Of a stretch of 64,000 nucleotides of DNA, positions 9,881-18,151 are shown piece by piece. Position 1 is the stretch's first letter; each line of letters starts with the position of its first letter. Position numbers and translations under genes: made by a program. Origin of the DNA: Candidatus Heimdallarchaeota archaeon (GTDB taxonomy: Archaea; Asgardarchaeota; Heimdallarchaeia; JABLTI01); contig JAHLVW010000062.1 of the NCBI GenBank assembly GCA_019058275.1, positions 186,001-250,000 of the forward strand. Reading direction: 5' to 3'. Below the pieces are notes generated by a model that saw nothing but the letters and a program-made list of their open reading frames with translations, had not been told where the DNA came from and did not search any database.

Positions 9881-10945
9881 TTATTGATTTAATCTGGTGA
9901 GTAATAGATTAATATTAAATTTGTAACATTTTTCAACAAGAAATCTTTTGAATCCCATTCTTTCATTTATTGAAAGCATGGGCATATTACTATCAGCATT
10001 CCCAGTATTTACTATTCGCACTTCAGGAAAATTCTCTCGGAGGTAAAGTAACATTGCAGCTTTCAACCATTTCCCTAATCCTCTACCGCGATAATTTAGA
10101 CCAACTCCAGTAAGATCTTGTTCAACAAGATATGGTTCATCATGAGAATACTGCATATCTGTTAAGCCACTAATCGCGCCATTAGCTTCTTGGGTAATCA
10201 TAGTAAAACATCTAATACCTCTTTCTTTGAAATGTTTCTCCTTTAATCTCAAAGACTCTACTGTTTCTATTCTTCTTTCTTCAAGACCTTCAAGAGGAAC
10301 CAAGTTCATTATTTCAGTGTAAAAATCTGCATAAGATTTTACTATTTCCTCTGGTATTTCTTCAAAAAACAACAACTTGACATTGTTCTTTTTAGCAATC
10401 TTTTCTCCTTCCTTAACCCAGTTCTTCATAAGCTCCCAATCTACATCCTCAAATTTTAATCTGTTTTGTGCACCTTCAAGTGCGAGTTCACCATTGAAAT
10501 ATTCACAAAATGCCCAACCCGCTTCCATAAAACTAAAGGTTTGGAGTGTAGTTAAATTCTTTAAAGTAACCGCTTTGGTTACAAGTTTTTTCAATAATTG
10601 AGTTCCGTATGTTTTTCTTCGATGTTCTTTAGCAATATCTAACCAAAACCAAGCATAACGCTTATTTTCTTCAAAGGCAGGATTTTTTTCATTAGCAACA
10701 TAGAAAAGTGCTCCTCCTATGACTTTTTCTTCTGTTTCTGTTTGCTGAATCATTAACCAATAATAATAATCGAGTAATGGATAATCTGAAAGAAGGACTT
10801 TTTTTCGCGAAACTCTTGAGTATTTTGGATCTTCATCTGGAAAATTTTCTTTATGTATTCCATCAAGTAAATCCAAATAAGAGTTTAGGAGATCTTCCGA
10901 GATTCTCTTAGGATCAAATTCAATAATTTTATTACTTGTTTCCAT
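9881..10945 (-). CDS. Two-domain GNAT N-acetyltransferase
   Basis: A 354-residue protein with two tandem GNAT folds. The first has the acetyl-CoA loop KEHRRKTYGTQLLKKL (around residue 115) and the second has GLNYRGRGLGKWLKAAML near the C-terminus. The family moves acetyl groups to amines of small molecules or proteins; the substrate is unknown. ATG 10945 (METSNK...) is chosen because the 34 residues upstream in the open frame are hydrophobic and atypical. The stop codon lies 10 bases from the left direct repeat, so the gene is contained whole within the DNA that separates the beta-lactamase halves. A related double-GNAT gene lies at 32659. Confidence 0.75.
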   Translation of the reverse strand: METSNKIIEFDPKRISEDLLNSYLDLLDGIHKENFPDEDPKYSRVSRKKVLLSDYPLLDYYYWLMIQQTETEEKVIGGALFYVANEKNPAFEENKRYAWFWLDIAKEHRRKTYGTQLLKKLVTKAVTLKNLTTLQTFSFMEAGWAFCEYFNGELALEGAQNRLKFEDVDWELMKNWVKEGEKIAKKNNVKLLFFEEIPEEIVKSYADFYTEIMNLVPLEGLEERRIETVESLRLKEKHFKERGIRCFTMITQEANGAISGLTDMQYSHDEPYLVEQDLTGVGLNYRGRGLGKWLKAAMLLYLRENFPEVRIVNTGNADSNMPMLSINERMGFKRFLVEKCYKFNINLLLTRLNQ

Positions 10946-11143
10946 GTAATATCGCCTTACTCTCTTTTGTTGGAAGATATAAAAGATATAAAATATAGTA
11001 TTGTGTTTGATATTTAATGTAAATTGTAAGATGAGAAAAGTATGCATGGACTTGTTTCAAGCATTTCTTATTCACAGCTATTATCAAATTATCACAGAAC
11101 ATAATTATAATATCTCTCTTCCTTTTTTGACAATAACGACTCG

Positions 11144-11150
11144 TTTATAA
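11144..11150 (+). promoter_or_regulatory. TATA box upstream of the PPC-type gene
   Basis: TTTATAA followed by GGAAAA, about 44 bases before ATG 11194. It matches the box at 4928. Confidence 0.4.
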
Positions 11151-11193
11151 GGAAAAAACGTGGATGTATAATTATTATAGAGGGATTTGATTT

Positions 11194-12440
11194 ATGATTA
11201 AACTGAGAAATGGGTTTTCCATTATTTTATTTATAATGTTACTTTTACCATTGAGTTCTTTGTTACCAGTTGTAGAATCGGCAACAGATGAACCAGTGAT
11301 TCAAGTACTATACCATCTGCAATAGATGATGCCTACGAAGATGATGATAGTTTTGCAACAGCTAGTGGTATAACACTTAATAGCATGCAATTACGATCAA
11401 TTTATCCTATCGCTGATCCTGACTTCATTGTATTTGAATTAGATACTTTTTATGATGTAGTGATAGCAACTAATACCACAGTCGGTGATACACGAATGTG
11501 GTTGTATGATTATCATCTCACACCAATTATGTTTGATGATAATACTGGTGAATGATCTAAATGCTTCAATTTCTATTGATTTCTTAAAACTAGGATTTTA
11601 CTTTATTAAAATCGAAGAAACAGGAAATGATGCAGAAATCGATGATTATTCAATAATGGTAACAGCCACAGAAGTTTATGATCCATGAACCTGGTGAATA
11701 TGGTGGCGTTACAAACATTGGTTTCAATTCTAGCATCACAAAGAGTATTAATCCAGCAGATGATTGGGATTTCTTTACATTCACAATAGCTACACAATAC
11801 AATATTACAGTGGAAACTTTTGGAACATCAGGGGATACTGTAATTGATCTTCGAACCGTTATTGATGAAGATGCAACGATAATAGATTACAATGATGATA
11901 AAGGAGGAGGGGACACATTCTCAAAACTTACTTTTACGAATTTAGCTCCTGGAACATATTATGTTAAAGTTTATGGGTGGAATAATAACTATTTATGTAA
12001 AAATTACACCTTGTATTTAACAGCATCTAGTAGCGCTGTTTCAGATACTACTGCTCCTGTAATTACAGCTATTACTCCTACTTTTAGTGAATCATATGGT
12101 CCTTACGGAGCAAATATTGATGTTACAAGTTATGATGCTTATGGAATTGAAGAAGTGAAATTATTCTATCGAGTTAATTATGGCAGTTGGAGTAATTATT
12201 CAATGTGGAAAGAATCCTATAATCACTATCTTGCTGCAATTGGTCATTTCGCTGAAGGTGATTTCGTTCAGTATTACTTCACTGCTGAGGATAGCTCTTC
12301 AAATCATAATGAAAGAATCAGTAACAATGGTGGATTATATTACAATTTTACTGTGCTTCATAATGATTTTACTGTTCCAATAATAACAAACGTTGATCAT
12401 AATCCTGTTGCACCAAATGAAACAGAATCAGTTGTTTTTA
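11194..12440 (+). pseudogene. Secreted protein with PPC-type beta domain, frameshifted and 3'-truncated
   Basis: ATG 11194 opens a clear signal peptide (FSIILFIMLLLPLSSLLPVV). The frame then breaks near 11300, continuing as DDAYEDDDSFATASGI, again near 11550 (NTGE to NDLNASISIDF) and again near 11685 (VYDP to EPGEYGGVT). Each piece has the pattern of bacterial/archaeal pre-peptidase C-terminal (PPC) domains, such as PADDWDFFTFTI and LAPGTYYVKVYGW. Later comes an Ig/fibronectin-like segment (TTAPVITAITPTFSESYGP). The gene loses its 3' end at the right direct repeat (ETESVVFN, then beta-lactamase sequence). Probably a former surface protein; three frameshifts plus truncation make it a pseudogene. 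Confidence 0.7.
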
Positions 12441-12462
12441 ATTGAACAATTGTCTGCTCAAG
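12441..12462. repeat. 22-bp direct repeat, right copy
   Basis: Second copy of the repeat at 9849-9870. To its left is the cut-off PPC-type gene; to its right the beta-lactamase-like frame resumes. Confidence 0.85.
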
Positions 12463-12946
12463 GTTATTTACGTGATGGTACAATTAAGAAATGGAAACCT
12501 TTGGAATCTTCTGCTGCAGGTTCTTTACATATATCCGCCACTGGATATGCTCAATTCATAATTAGCTTAATAGAAAATAATTATAAAATGGCTACCAATT
12601 ATCAACGAAATCTCTTGCTGATATGTTCAAACCATGGGTTCCTGTTAGTGATGCTGGATTGGGTAACAAGCATGCTATTCCTAAATCAAAAATTAACGAA
12701 AGTGACTCTGTTTTCTGGGGATTGGGATGGGGTTTAGAGAAAACAAAAGATGGATCAAACTTCTGGCATTGGGGAAATAATGGTAGCTTCCAGAATCTAG
12801 TATTTGCAAACATAGAAGAGAAATCGGGATTTATTTTAATGAACAATTATGAAAGGACTCCATTTGTTTGGGAAGAGATATTGAAAATCGCTTTTGGTAC
12901 AGAACATCCTGGGTTTGATTGGTTAATGTCATTTTATTATGATTAG
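12441..12946 (+). pseudogene. Serine beta-lactamase-like hydrolase, 3' half
   Basis: It continues the hydrolase started at 9291: IEQLSAQGYLRDGT, then PLESSAAGSLHISATGYAQF, the usual C-terminal half of the family. A frameshift at about 12600 moves the reading to LADMFKPWVPVSDAGLG and on to the third active-site region (FWHWGNNGSFQNLV, in the KTG-like position with HWG). The end is at TAG 12944-12946. Counting both halves, the gene has a nonsense codon, a frameshift and a 2.6-kb interruption, so it is not expected to make an active enzyme. Confidence 0.75.
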
Positions 12947-13020
12947 AATAAGAGATATTGTATTTTAATATCGTAATTTTAAAGAAAAGATATTAATTAA
13001 CAAACAATCAATTCATAATT

Positions 13021-13812
13021 ATGCATACTGAAGTTCTACAAATTTCTTTATTAACTGCTTATGGAAAAGCTTACATTGAAGGCAAAGATGTTTCTTTTGA
13101 AAAAAATCATCCTGGTGCTTATAATCATCGAAATATCCGATTTGTTGCAAAACTTCCCCAAGAACAATTGATAAAAAAAGACATCATAGCAGAAAATCCT
13201 AATGATTGGTTTAAGTACCTTAAAAAAGAGAAATTCATACGATTGCATTTAACCTATCAACCTTCAGCGTATATAAGCTCTAAAGCTCGTCTCAAATCAG
13301 TTTCCGATAACAAAGGTAGTCATTGGCATATTATCGCTGAGAAAGAAGAGAAATGTGATATCTGGAAATCAAAATGGCAATCTGAATCTGGAGAACTAAT
13401 GTCTTACTATTTTTTAATGATTAAAGATTTGGATTTAGGAAGTGTAAACTTTCCAACAATAGAAACAACAAAACTCTATCTAAAGGAGATTTTAAATGAC
13501 TTAGTTGAATTTACCAAGAAGAATGAACTGACCAATTGGATTGAAGTTTTCCAAAATGCCTTAAATTATCTAAGTATTGAGAATCCATCAAAATTAATAG
13601 AAGATGATTACCTTCCTACTGGTTGTTATAGTTTGGAAGCAAAGCAAATACTTGCAGCTTGTGATCAAGCGTGGGTATTTGGTGGTATAGGTTCCTGGAA
13701 TGATGTTGTCCATGTCCATGATTATGATCTATACCGTCGGCTTACTGCTAATCTTTATGACACTCTTTGTAATAGCATTGTTTCTGCGATAAATAGCTAT
13801 CCTGATAAATAA
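13021..13812 (+). CDS. Conserved-looking protein of unknown function
   Basis: An intact 263-residue soluble protein with no signal peptide or membrane helix. I do not recognise a family. It has a well-mixed composition, a long helical middle (ETTKLYLKEILNDLVEFTKK) and a notable end rich in W, G and H (ACDQAWVFGGIGSWNDVVHVHDYDLYRRL, split as AWVFGGIGSWND and VHVHDYDLYRRL), which could include an active site. The ATG follows an AT-rich stretch without a Shine-Dalgarno sequence. It stands alone between the beta-lactamase fragment and the methyltransferase at 13996. Confidence 0.6.
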   Translation: MHTEVLQISLLTAYGKAYIEGKDVSFEKNHPGAYNHRNIRFVAKLPQEQLIKKDIIAENPNDWFKYLKKEKFIRLHLTYQPSAYISSKARLKSVSDNKGSHWHIIAEKEEKCDIWKSKWQSESGELMSYYFLMIKDLDLGSVNFPTIETTKLYLKEILNDLVEFTKKNELTNWIEVFQNALNYLSIENPSKLIEDDYLPTGCYSLEAKQILAACDQAWVFGGIGSWNDVVHVHDYDLYRRLTANLYDTLCNSIVSAINSYPDK

Positions 13813-13995
13813 GTCATACTTCGTTAGAAGCTATCTGAATCCAATTCCATTAAATAGTGCAAAAAATTTCATTCATTAATCTAGCAGCTTTCCTACATTT
13901 TTTTATATTGATTACTGTTTTTCATCATTTTCTTTATTTTAGTCTATTAAATTGATCATGAAAAATCTATTAAAAGAATTTGAATATTTTAATTT

Positions 13996-14610
13996 ATGAG
14001 TATTTGTGTCTGGCTTAATTTTACATTTTTAGTCTTATCAATGATTATATTTACTGCGTTATATTCAATTAGCCTTATGCCTGCAACTCGAAGCAAGAAG
14101 AGAGGAGAGAGAGTCTGGAAGGAAAGCAAAATTTATCGTATTATTGCTTCTATATTTGAAATCATTTTCACTACTTGTTTGATCTTTTGGTATTGGCTTC
14201 CTATACCTACTGTTGCTTGGAAAATATTCGTTACTAGATGGTGGATTGGATTGATTATTTTTTCAGTGATTTTTATTCCAGGATTAATTATTGTTCTTAA
14301 AGGAGTCAAAGATGCAGGTAGTGAAACACTTTCACCTTCAGAAGAAACAAAAATATATGGAGGTATTTACAAAAAGATCAGACATCCACAGACACTTGGA
14401 GAGATGCCTATGTTTGTAGCACTTGCTTTTGCTTTAAATTCCTGGTTTCTAGTCATTTTTACATCTATTTTTATTATACTATATACTCCGCTCACTCTTT
14501 ATCTTGAAGAAAAAGATCTTGTCATACGATTTGGTGAAGATTATTGTCAATATAAGAAAGAGCTAGGAGTTCTTTTGCCAAAATTGAGGAAAAGAAAGAA
14601 TGATAATTAG
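13996..14610 (+). CDS. Isoprenylcysteine/phospholipid methyltransferase-like membrane protein
   Basis: A 204-residue integral membrane protein of the ICMT/PEMT superfamily. There are about five helices, and the C-terminal signature includes GGIYKKIRHPQTLGEMP (RHPxxxGE) followed by EEKDLVIRFGEDYCQYKKE (E-E-x-x-L...F-G-x-x-Y-x-x-Y). These residues bind SAM at the membrane face and methylate prenylcysteines or phospholipids. The acceptor here is unknown. It converges with the GNAT gene at 14617, ending 6 bases away. Confidence 0.75.
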   Translation: MSICVWLNFTFLVLSMIIFTALYSISLMPATRSKKRGERVWKESKIYRIIASIFEIIFTTCLIFWYWLPIPTVAWKIFVTRWWIGLIIFSVIFIPGLIIVLKGVKDAGSETLSPSEETKIYGGIYKKIRHPQTLGEMPMFVALAFALNSWFLVIFTSIFIILYTPLTLYLEEKDLVIRFGEDYCQYKKELGVLLPKLRKRKNDN

Positions 14611-14616
14611 TGCTTC

Positions 14617-15231
14617 TCAACTTGAGCATGTTAGATCTCTTGCAAAGGTAAAAGTAAATCTATTTTTGTTCACTAGCTCAAGACCATATTTTTTATAGAA
14701 GTTTATACCAAGATTATTCTTTGCTCCAACTTCCAAATGGTAACCAATTACATTATTATTTATAAGATGAGATTCAAGCGTTTGCATTAATCTATGACCA
14801 ATACCTTGTCGTTGATATTCAAGTAGAATATTAATATGGAGGTGTGCCGGATATCTTTTCAATAGATTTCTTTGTTTTTTAGAAGTAGGTTTGTTTATGA
14901 TAAAGTGAGCAATAATGCGAGTTTTTAATGATTTTATTTTTATTTCTTTAATTCTGTTTTTAATCAAAGTGGCTGTTGTTTTCTTAAAATCCTCTTCTTG
15001 TTTCTTTGTATCGAGGGTACTCAGAATATAACCAATCACTTTTTTTGTTTTAGTATCAAAGGCTACAAAAGAGTTATTCGTTTCATACCAAACATAGTAT
15101 AAACACCAAAATAAGCTGAAGAGATAGGGATCTGGAAACACTTCTTTTAAGAATAAATCGCCTGTTATAAAACAAATATCGATTAATGACTTTTCATCCT
15201 TTTTATCTAATTTCCTGATTTTGATAGTCAA
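14617..15231 (-). CDS. GNAT N-acetyltransferase
   Basis: A 204-residue acetyltransferase: a GNAT-type N-terminus (IRKLDKKDEKSLIDICF), the acetyl-CoA loop YQRQGIGHRLMQTLESHL (Q/RxxGxG/A) and the C-terminal strand-helix GAKNNLGINFYKKYGLELV. The loop upstream (PAHLHINILLEYQ) is typical of this subfamily. The substrate is unknown. It is separated by about 45 bases from the Nudix gene upstream on the same strand, so the two may be co-transcribed. Confidence 0.8.
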   Translation of the reverse strand: MTIKIRKLDKKDEKSLIDICFITGDLFLKEVFPDPYLFSLFWCLYYVWYETNNSFVAFDTKTKKVIGYILSTLDTKKQEEDFKKTTATLIKNRIKEIKIKSLKTRIIAHFIINKPTSKKQRNLLKRYPAHLHINILLEYQRQGIGHRLMQTLESHLINNNVIGYHLEVGAKNNLGINFYKKYGLELVNKNRFTFTFARDLTCSS

Positions 15232-15276
15232 TTAACTGGACTCCTATTTTTAATATTTAGTTCAAATTTCTACTAA

Positions 15277-15789
15277 TCATTTATCTAACTCTATGATCTG
15301 GATATGTTTAGGTGTGCTTGGTATATTCTTTAATTCTTCTTTCAAAATATCTGGTTTGATTACAATATCATCAAGTTCAGATGGTAGAAACCAGCGAAAA
15401 ATTAAGGTTATTTCTCCATACTTCTTTACCCAGGATTCTTCTTTTTCTACTCCATAAAATTCATCCTGTTTTAATTTATCTGCTGAATTTAATGGAGAAA
15501 CCAGGTAAATTAATTCCATTCCATGATGTCTCTCATTATCATATTCAAATAAATTCTCCAATACCCAAAGAAGTCTTTCAATAGTTATATCAACACCAAT
15601 TTCCTCTCGAAATTCTCTTTTCAATGCTTGATCAGAAGTCTCATATAATTGTATGCCACAACCAGGTATTACATAAAAATCATCAATGTTGGATGTATGC
15701 AGAAGAAGCTTTTCTCCTTCCATTATTAAACCACCTGCTCGAAAACCAATATTCTTTATTTCAGTGCTAAATTCTGTCAAAGCTATCAT
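15277..15789 (-). CDS. Nudix hydrolase
   Basis: A 170-residue hydrolase with a full Nudix box, GCGIQLYETSDQALKREF followed by REEIGVDI (G-x5-E-x7-R-E-x2-E-E-x-G). The box hydrolyses nucleoside-diphosphate-linked compounds with divalent metal. The entry region (GFRAGGLIMEGEKLLLH) and the final helices are as in small Nudix proteins. The substrate is not predictable. It is upstream of the GNAT gene on the same strand and divergent from the aldolase at 15876. Confidence 0.85.
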   Translation of the reverse strand: MIALTEFSTEIKNIGFRAGGLIMEGEKLLLHTSNIDDFYVIPGCGIQLYETSDQALKREFREEIGVDITIERLLWVLENLFEYDNERHHGMELIYLVSPLNSADKLKQDEFYGVEKEESWVKKYGEITLIFRWFLPSELDDIVIKPDILKEELKNIPSTPKHIQIIELDK

Positions 15790-15875
15790 TTTTTATTTTT
15801 CTAGCTCTTCTTATAGATTTTTTGCTGTTATTTTATTGTGAAACTTTTTTTATCTAAAACATGTACTGTCTAGAT

Positions 15876-16526
15876 ATGGTAGAAATTTCACACTATTCAA
15901 AGGAAGTTGTAAATATCTGTCGAAAGATATACAATAATCAATTAGTGAAACAAGGAGAAGGGAATGTTTCAATTAGAATTCCTAATCAAAATGCTATGAT
16001 TATTACACCATCAGAAAATGATTATGAAAATCTTTCAGAAGATAATATGATCCATATGGATTTTGATGGAGTAGTTTTACAAGGAAAATTGAAACCTTCT
16101 AGCGAACATATCATGCATTGTTACATTTACAGAAAAAGACCAAAAGTAAATTGTATAATTCACACACATTCACCAAATGTTTCTATCCTATCCGTTTTGC
16201 ACAATGATTTACCCGTAATATTTGAAGAAATGGCTATGCTTTTAGGTGGCAGTGTGAAATGTTCAAAATTTGCTCAAGCAGGTACTGAAGAGTTGCCTAA
16301 AGTTGCAATAAAAGCTATGAAAAAACAGAACACAGTTATACTAGCAAATCATGGGTTGTTAGTTGTAGGTCGTACGAGTGAATATTGTGTTAAAACTGCT
16401 GTGATCATTGAAAAAATGGTAAATATCTTTCTTAATGCTAAAAAAATTGGAGATGTAAAAGTAATTTCCACTGATAATCAAAAGAAATTTATTGAAATTT
16501 TTGATGCCAGATACTCTACATATTGA
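15876..16526 (+). CDS. Class II aldolase (fuculose/ribulose-phosphate aldolase-like)
   Basis: A zinc-dependent class II aldolase/adducin-family enzyme. Visible are QGEGNVSIRIP (substrate phosphate loop), the zinc ligands in CIIHTHSPNVSIL (HTH) and the third His in VILANHGLLVVG, with the general acid Glu expected in the SSEHIMH segment. The family cleaves sugar phosphates such as fuculose-1-phosphate to DHAP and an aldehyde; some members are dehydratases or decarboxylases. The length (about 216) is normal. ATG 15876 (MVEISH) is preferred over ATG 15861. No sugar kinase or isomerase lies nearby. Confidence 0.8.
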   Translation: MVEISHYSKEVVNICRKIYNNQLVKQGEGNVSIRIPNQNAMIITPSENDYENLSEDNMIHMDFDGVVLQGKLKPSSEHIMHCYIYRKRPKVNCIIHTHSPNVSILSVLHNDLPVIFEEMAMLLGGSVKCSKFAQAGTEELPKVAIKAMKKQNTVILANHGLLVVGRTSEYCVKTAVIIEKMVNIFLNAKKIGDVKVISTDNQKKFIEIFDARYSTY

Positions 16527-16546
16527 ATAGAATTTGATTCCCATAA

Positions 16547-17155
16547 TTGGAAAAGATATTAATTCACATTAAACAATTGAATATCACAAATGATTATATC
16601 AACTTAAATGCTACTTTGGTGGTGAATACACTGCAAGTTTATCACTATATTCTAATTGGAATAGCTGTAATATGGTTCATTGTTATTGTTTCTGTATCTT
16701 GGTCAATCATTAAAGGAGCACCATATTCACCTACGAGAATGGAAAAGGTTCACAATATGCTCAAATTAACTAATTTAAAATCCGGAGAATTAATTTATGA
16801 TCTTGGTTGTGGTGATGGTCGGATATTAATTACTGCTGCACGTCATTTTAATGCTCAAGCTGTTGGTATTGAAATTGATCCTTTCAGATATCTATGGTGT
16901 CAATTTCTTATATCCATTTTAAGATTAAGAAAGAAAGTACGTGTCCTTTATGGTAATCTTTTTACCTTGGATATAAGTGAAGCAGATGTTGTTGTTTGTT
17001 ATTTACTTCAAAAAACAAATGATAAATTGGAAGATAAGCTTAAAGAGGAGTTACAATCTAATTCAAGAATTGTATCAAATAAATTCCTTTTCTCTAGTTT
17101 AACAGCAATACACAAAGATAGTGATCAAGGAATATATGTTTACAAAATTGATTAA
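16547..17155 (+). CDS. Membrane-anchored lysine methyltransferase-like (ATPSCKMT/FAM173-like), copy 1
   Basis: A 202-residue protein starting at TTG 16547. One N-terminal helix (YILIGIAVIWFIVIVSVSW) precedes a class I methyltransferase with LIYDLGCGDGRILI, the acidic loop VGIEIDPFRYLW and the post-II region ADVVVCYLLQKTNDKLEDKL. This layout (helix, short linker with PYSPTRMEK, then DLGCGDGR) is like the FAM173/ATPSCKMT family, which methylates a lysine in the membrane c-ring of ATP synthase. A tandem paralogue follows 56 bases downstream. Membrane placement and family resemblance are seen; the target is inference. Confidence 0.7.
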   Translation: MEKILIHIKQLNITNDYINLNATLVVNTLQVYHYILIGIAVIWFIVIVSVSWSIIKGAPYSPTRMEKVHNMLKLTNLKSGELIYDLGCGDGRILITAARHFNAQAVGIEIDPFRYLWCQFLISILRLRKKVRVLYGNLFTLDISEADVVVCYLLQKTNDKLEDKLKEELQSNSRIVSNKFLFSSLTAIHKDSDQGIYVYKID

Positions 17156-17210
17156 CTACCCTTATTGATACTATTAATTTAAAATCGTCAATACTAGTAA
17201 AATTCATTAG

Positions 17211-17789
17211 TTGAAAAAGACAATAAAGATGTTACTTATGCCAAATACTTCTTATTTTGTAGCACTTGGGTTTATTATTCTTGGAATTTTAACACTTGTT
17301 TCTGTTTCTTGGCCAAACAAACGAGGTGCTCCCTACTGGCCTACAAGATTAAAGAAGGTTCGTCAAATGCTAACTATGGCCAATGTTCAACCTGGTGAAT
17401 TGGTTTTTGACCTTGGTTGTGGTGATGGTCGGATTATTGTTATGGCTGCAAGACGCTTTAATGCTAGAGCTGTAGGTATAGAAATTGATCTTATACGTTA
17501 TCTTTGGTGTCAATTTTTAATCACAATACTTGGCTTACGTAAAAAAGTTCGAGTAATTTATGGTGATCTATTTACAAAGGATATTAGTAATGCTGATGTT
17601 GTCATTTGTTTTTTACTTCAAAATACTAATGATAAACTTGAAAGCAAACTTATAGAAGAACTACGACCTAATGCTAGAGTTGTTTCTCATACATATCTCT
17701 TTTCAGGTTTACCTTTAATTGCTATGGACGGAGAACAAGGATTATATGCTTATAATATTGGAATACAATCTGAAGGAAAAACTGATTAA
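17211..17789 (+). CDS. Membrane-anchored lysine methyltransferase-like (ATPSCKMT/FAM173-like), copy 2
   Basis: A 192-residue tandem paralogue of the gene at 16547, with the same layout. It has an N-terminal helix (YFVALGFIILGILTLVSVSW), a linker with PYWPTRLKK, then LVFDLGCGDGRIIVM, VGIEIDLIRYLW and ADVVICFLLQNTNDKLESK. The two proteins align over nearly all their length without gaps in the catalytic part, so they arose by local duplication. The start is TTG 17211; ATG 17229 or 17238 would shorten the tail before the helix. It is likely co-transcribed with copy 1. Confidence 0.7.
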   Translation: MKKTIKMLLMPNTSYFVALGFIILGILTLVSVSWPNKRGAPYWPTRLKKVRQMLTMANVQPGELVFDLGCGDGRIIVMAARRFNARAVGIEIDLIRYLWCQFLITILGLRKKVRVIYGDLFTKDISNADVVICFLLQNTNDKLESKLIEELRPNARVVSHTYLFSGLPLIAMDGEQGLYAYNIGIQSEGKTD

Positions 17790-18151
17790 TCCTTTTCTGT
17801 CTCATCATTACTCTTCTTAATATACTCCTTATAAACTGGAGACATAAGTTCAATGCCCTCTCGCATCATATTAGAAATTATTCATCTATTATTAACTGAT
17901 ATTTTTACTATTTATTCGATAATTAAAAATGGAAAAGATTCACTAAATCAAACTAATATTGATTAAGGTTATTCAAATACAAGAATAATGGATTAAACTT
18001 TTAGGGGTATTTTTTCAAAATAATAATTTACTTTGTAATGATTTGAATTTCTACTACTATGATGCGAAAAGATTCATTAAATTAGAATAGTAGTTATTAA
18101 TACAAGGAGAAGAATATTCTATCCTGAGAATTATTATAGGGGATTAATAAT
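17790..18151. other. Intergenic region, 362 bases
   Basis: No convincing gene. On the minus strand, 17786-17869 encodes a 27-residue peptide (MMREGIELMSPVYKEYIKKS, then NDETEKD) with coding-like composition. It could be the last piece of a lost gene, but nothing continues it upstream. The remainder is very AT-rich, and part of it probably holds the promoter of the SBP gene at 18152. Confidence 0.35.

Noticed and set aside
9871..12440. Insertion sequence or transposon between the 22-bp repeats
   Set aside because: No transposase or terminal inverted repeat is visible; the interior has a GNAT gene and a truncated PPC-type gene. Left as an unexplained insertion or assembly join.
9291..12946. 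Functional beta-lactamase resistance gene
   Set aside because: A nonsense codon, a frameshift and a 2.6-kb interruption make activity unlikely, and the family includes many peptidases and esterases.
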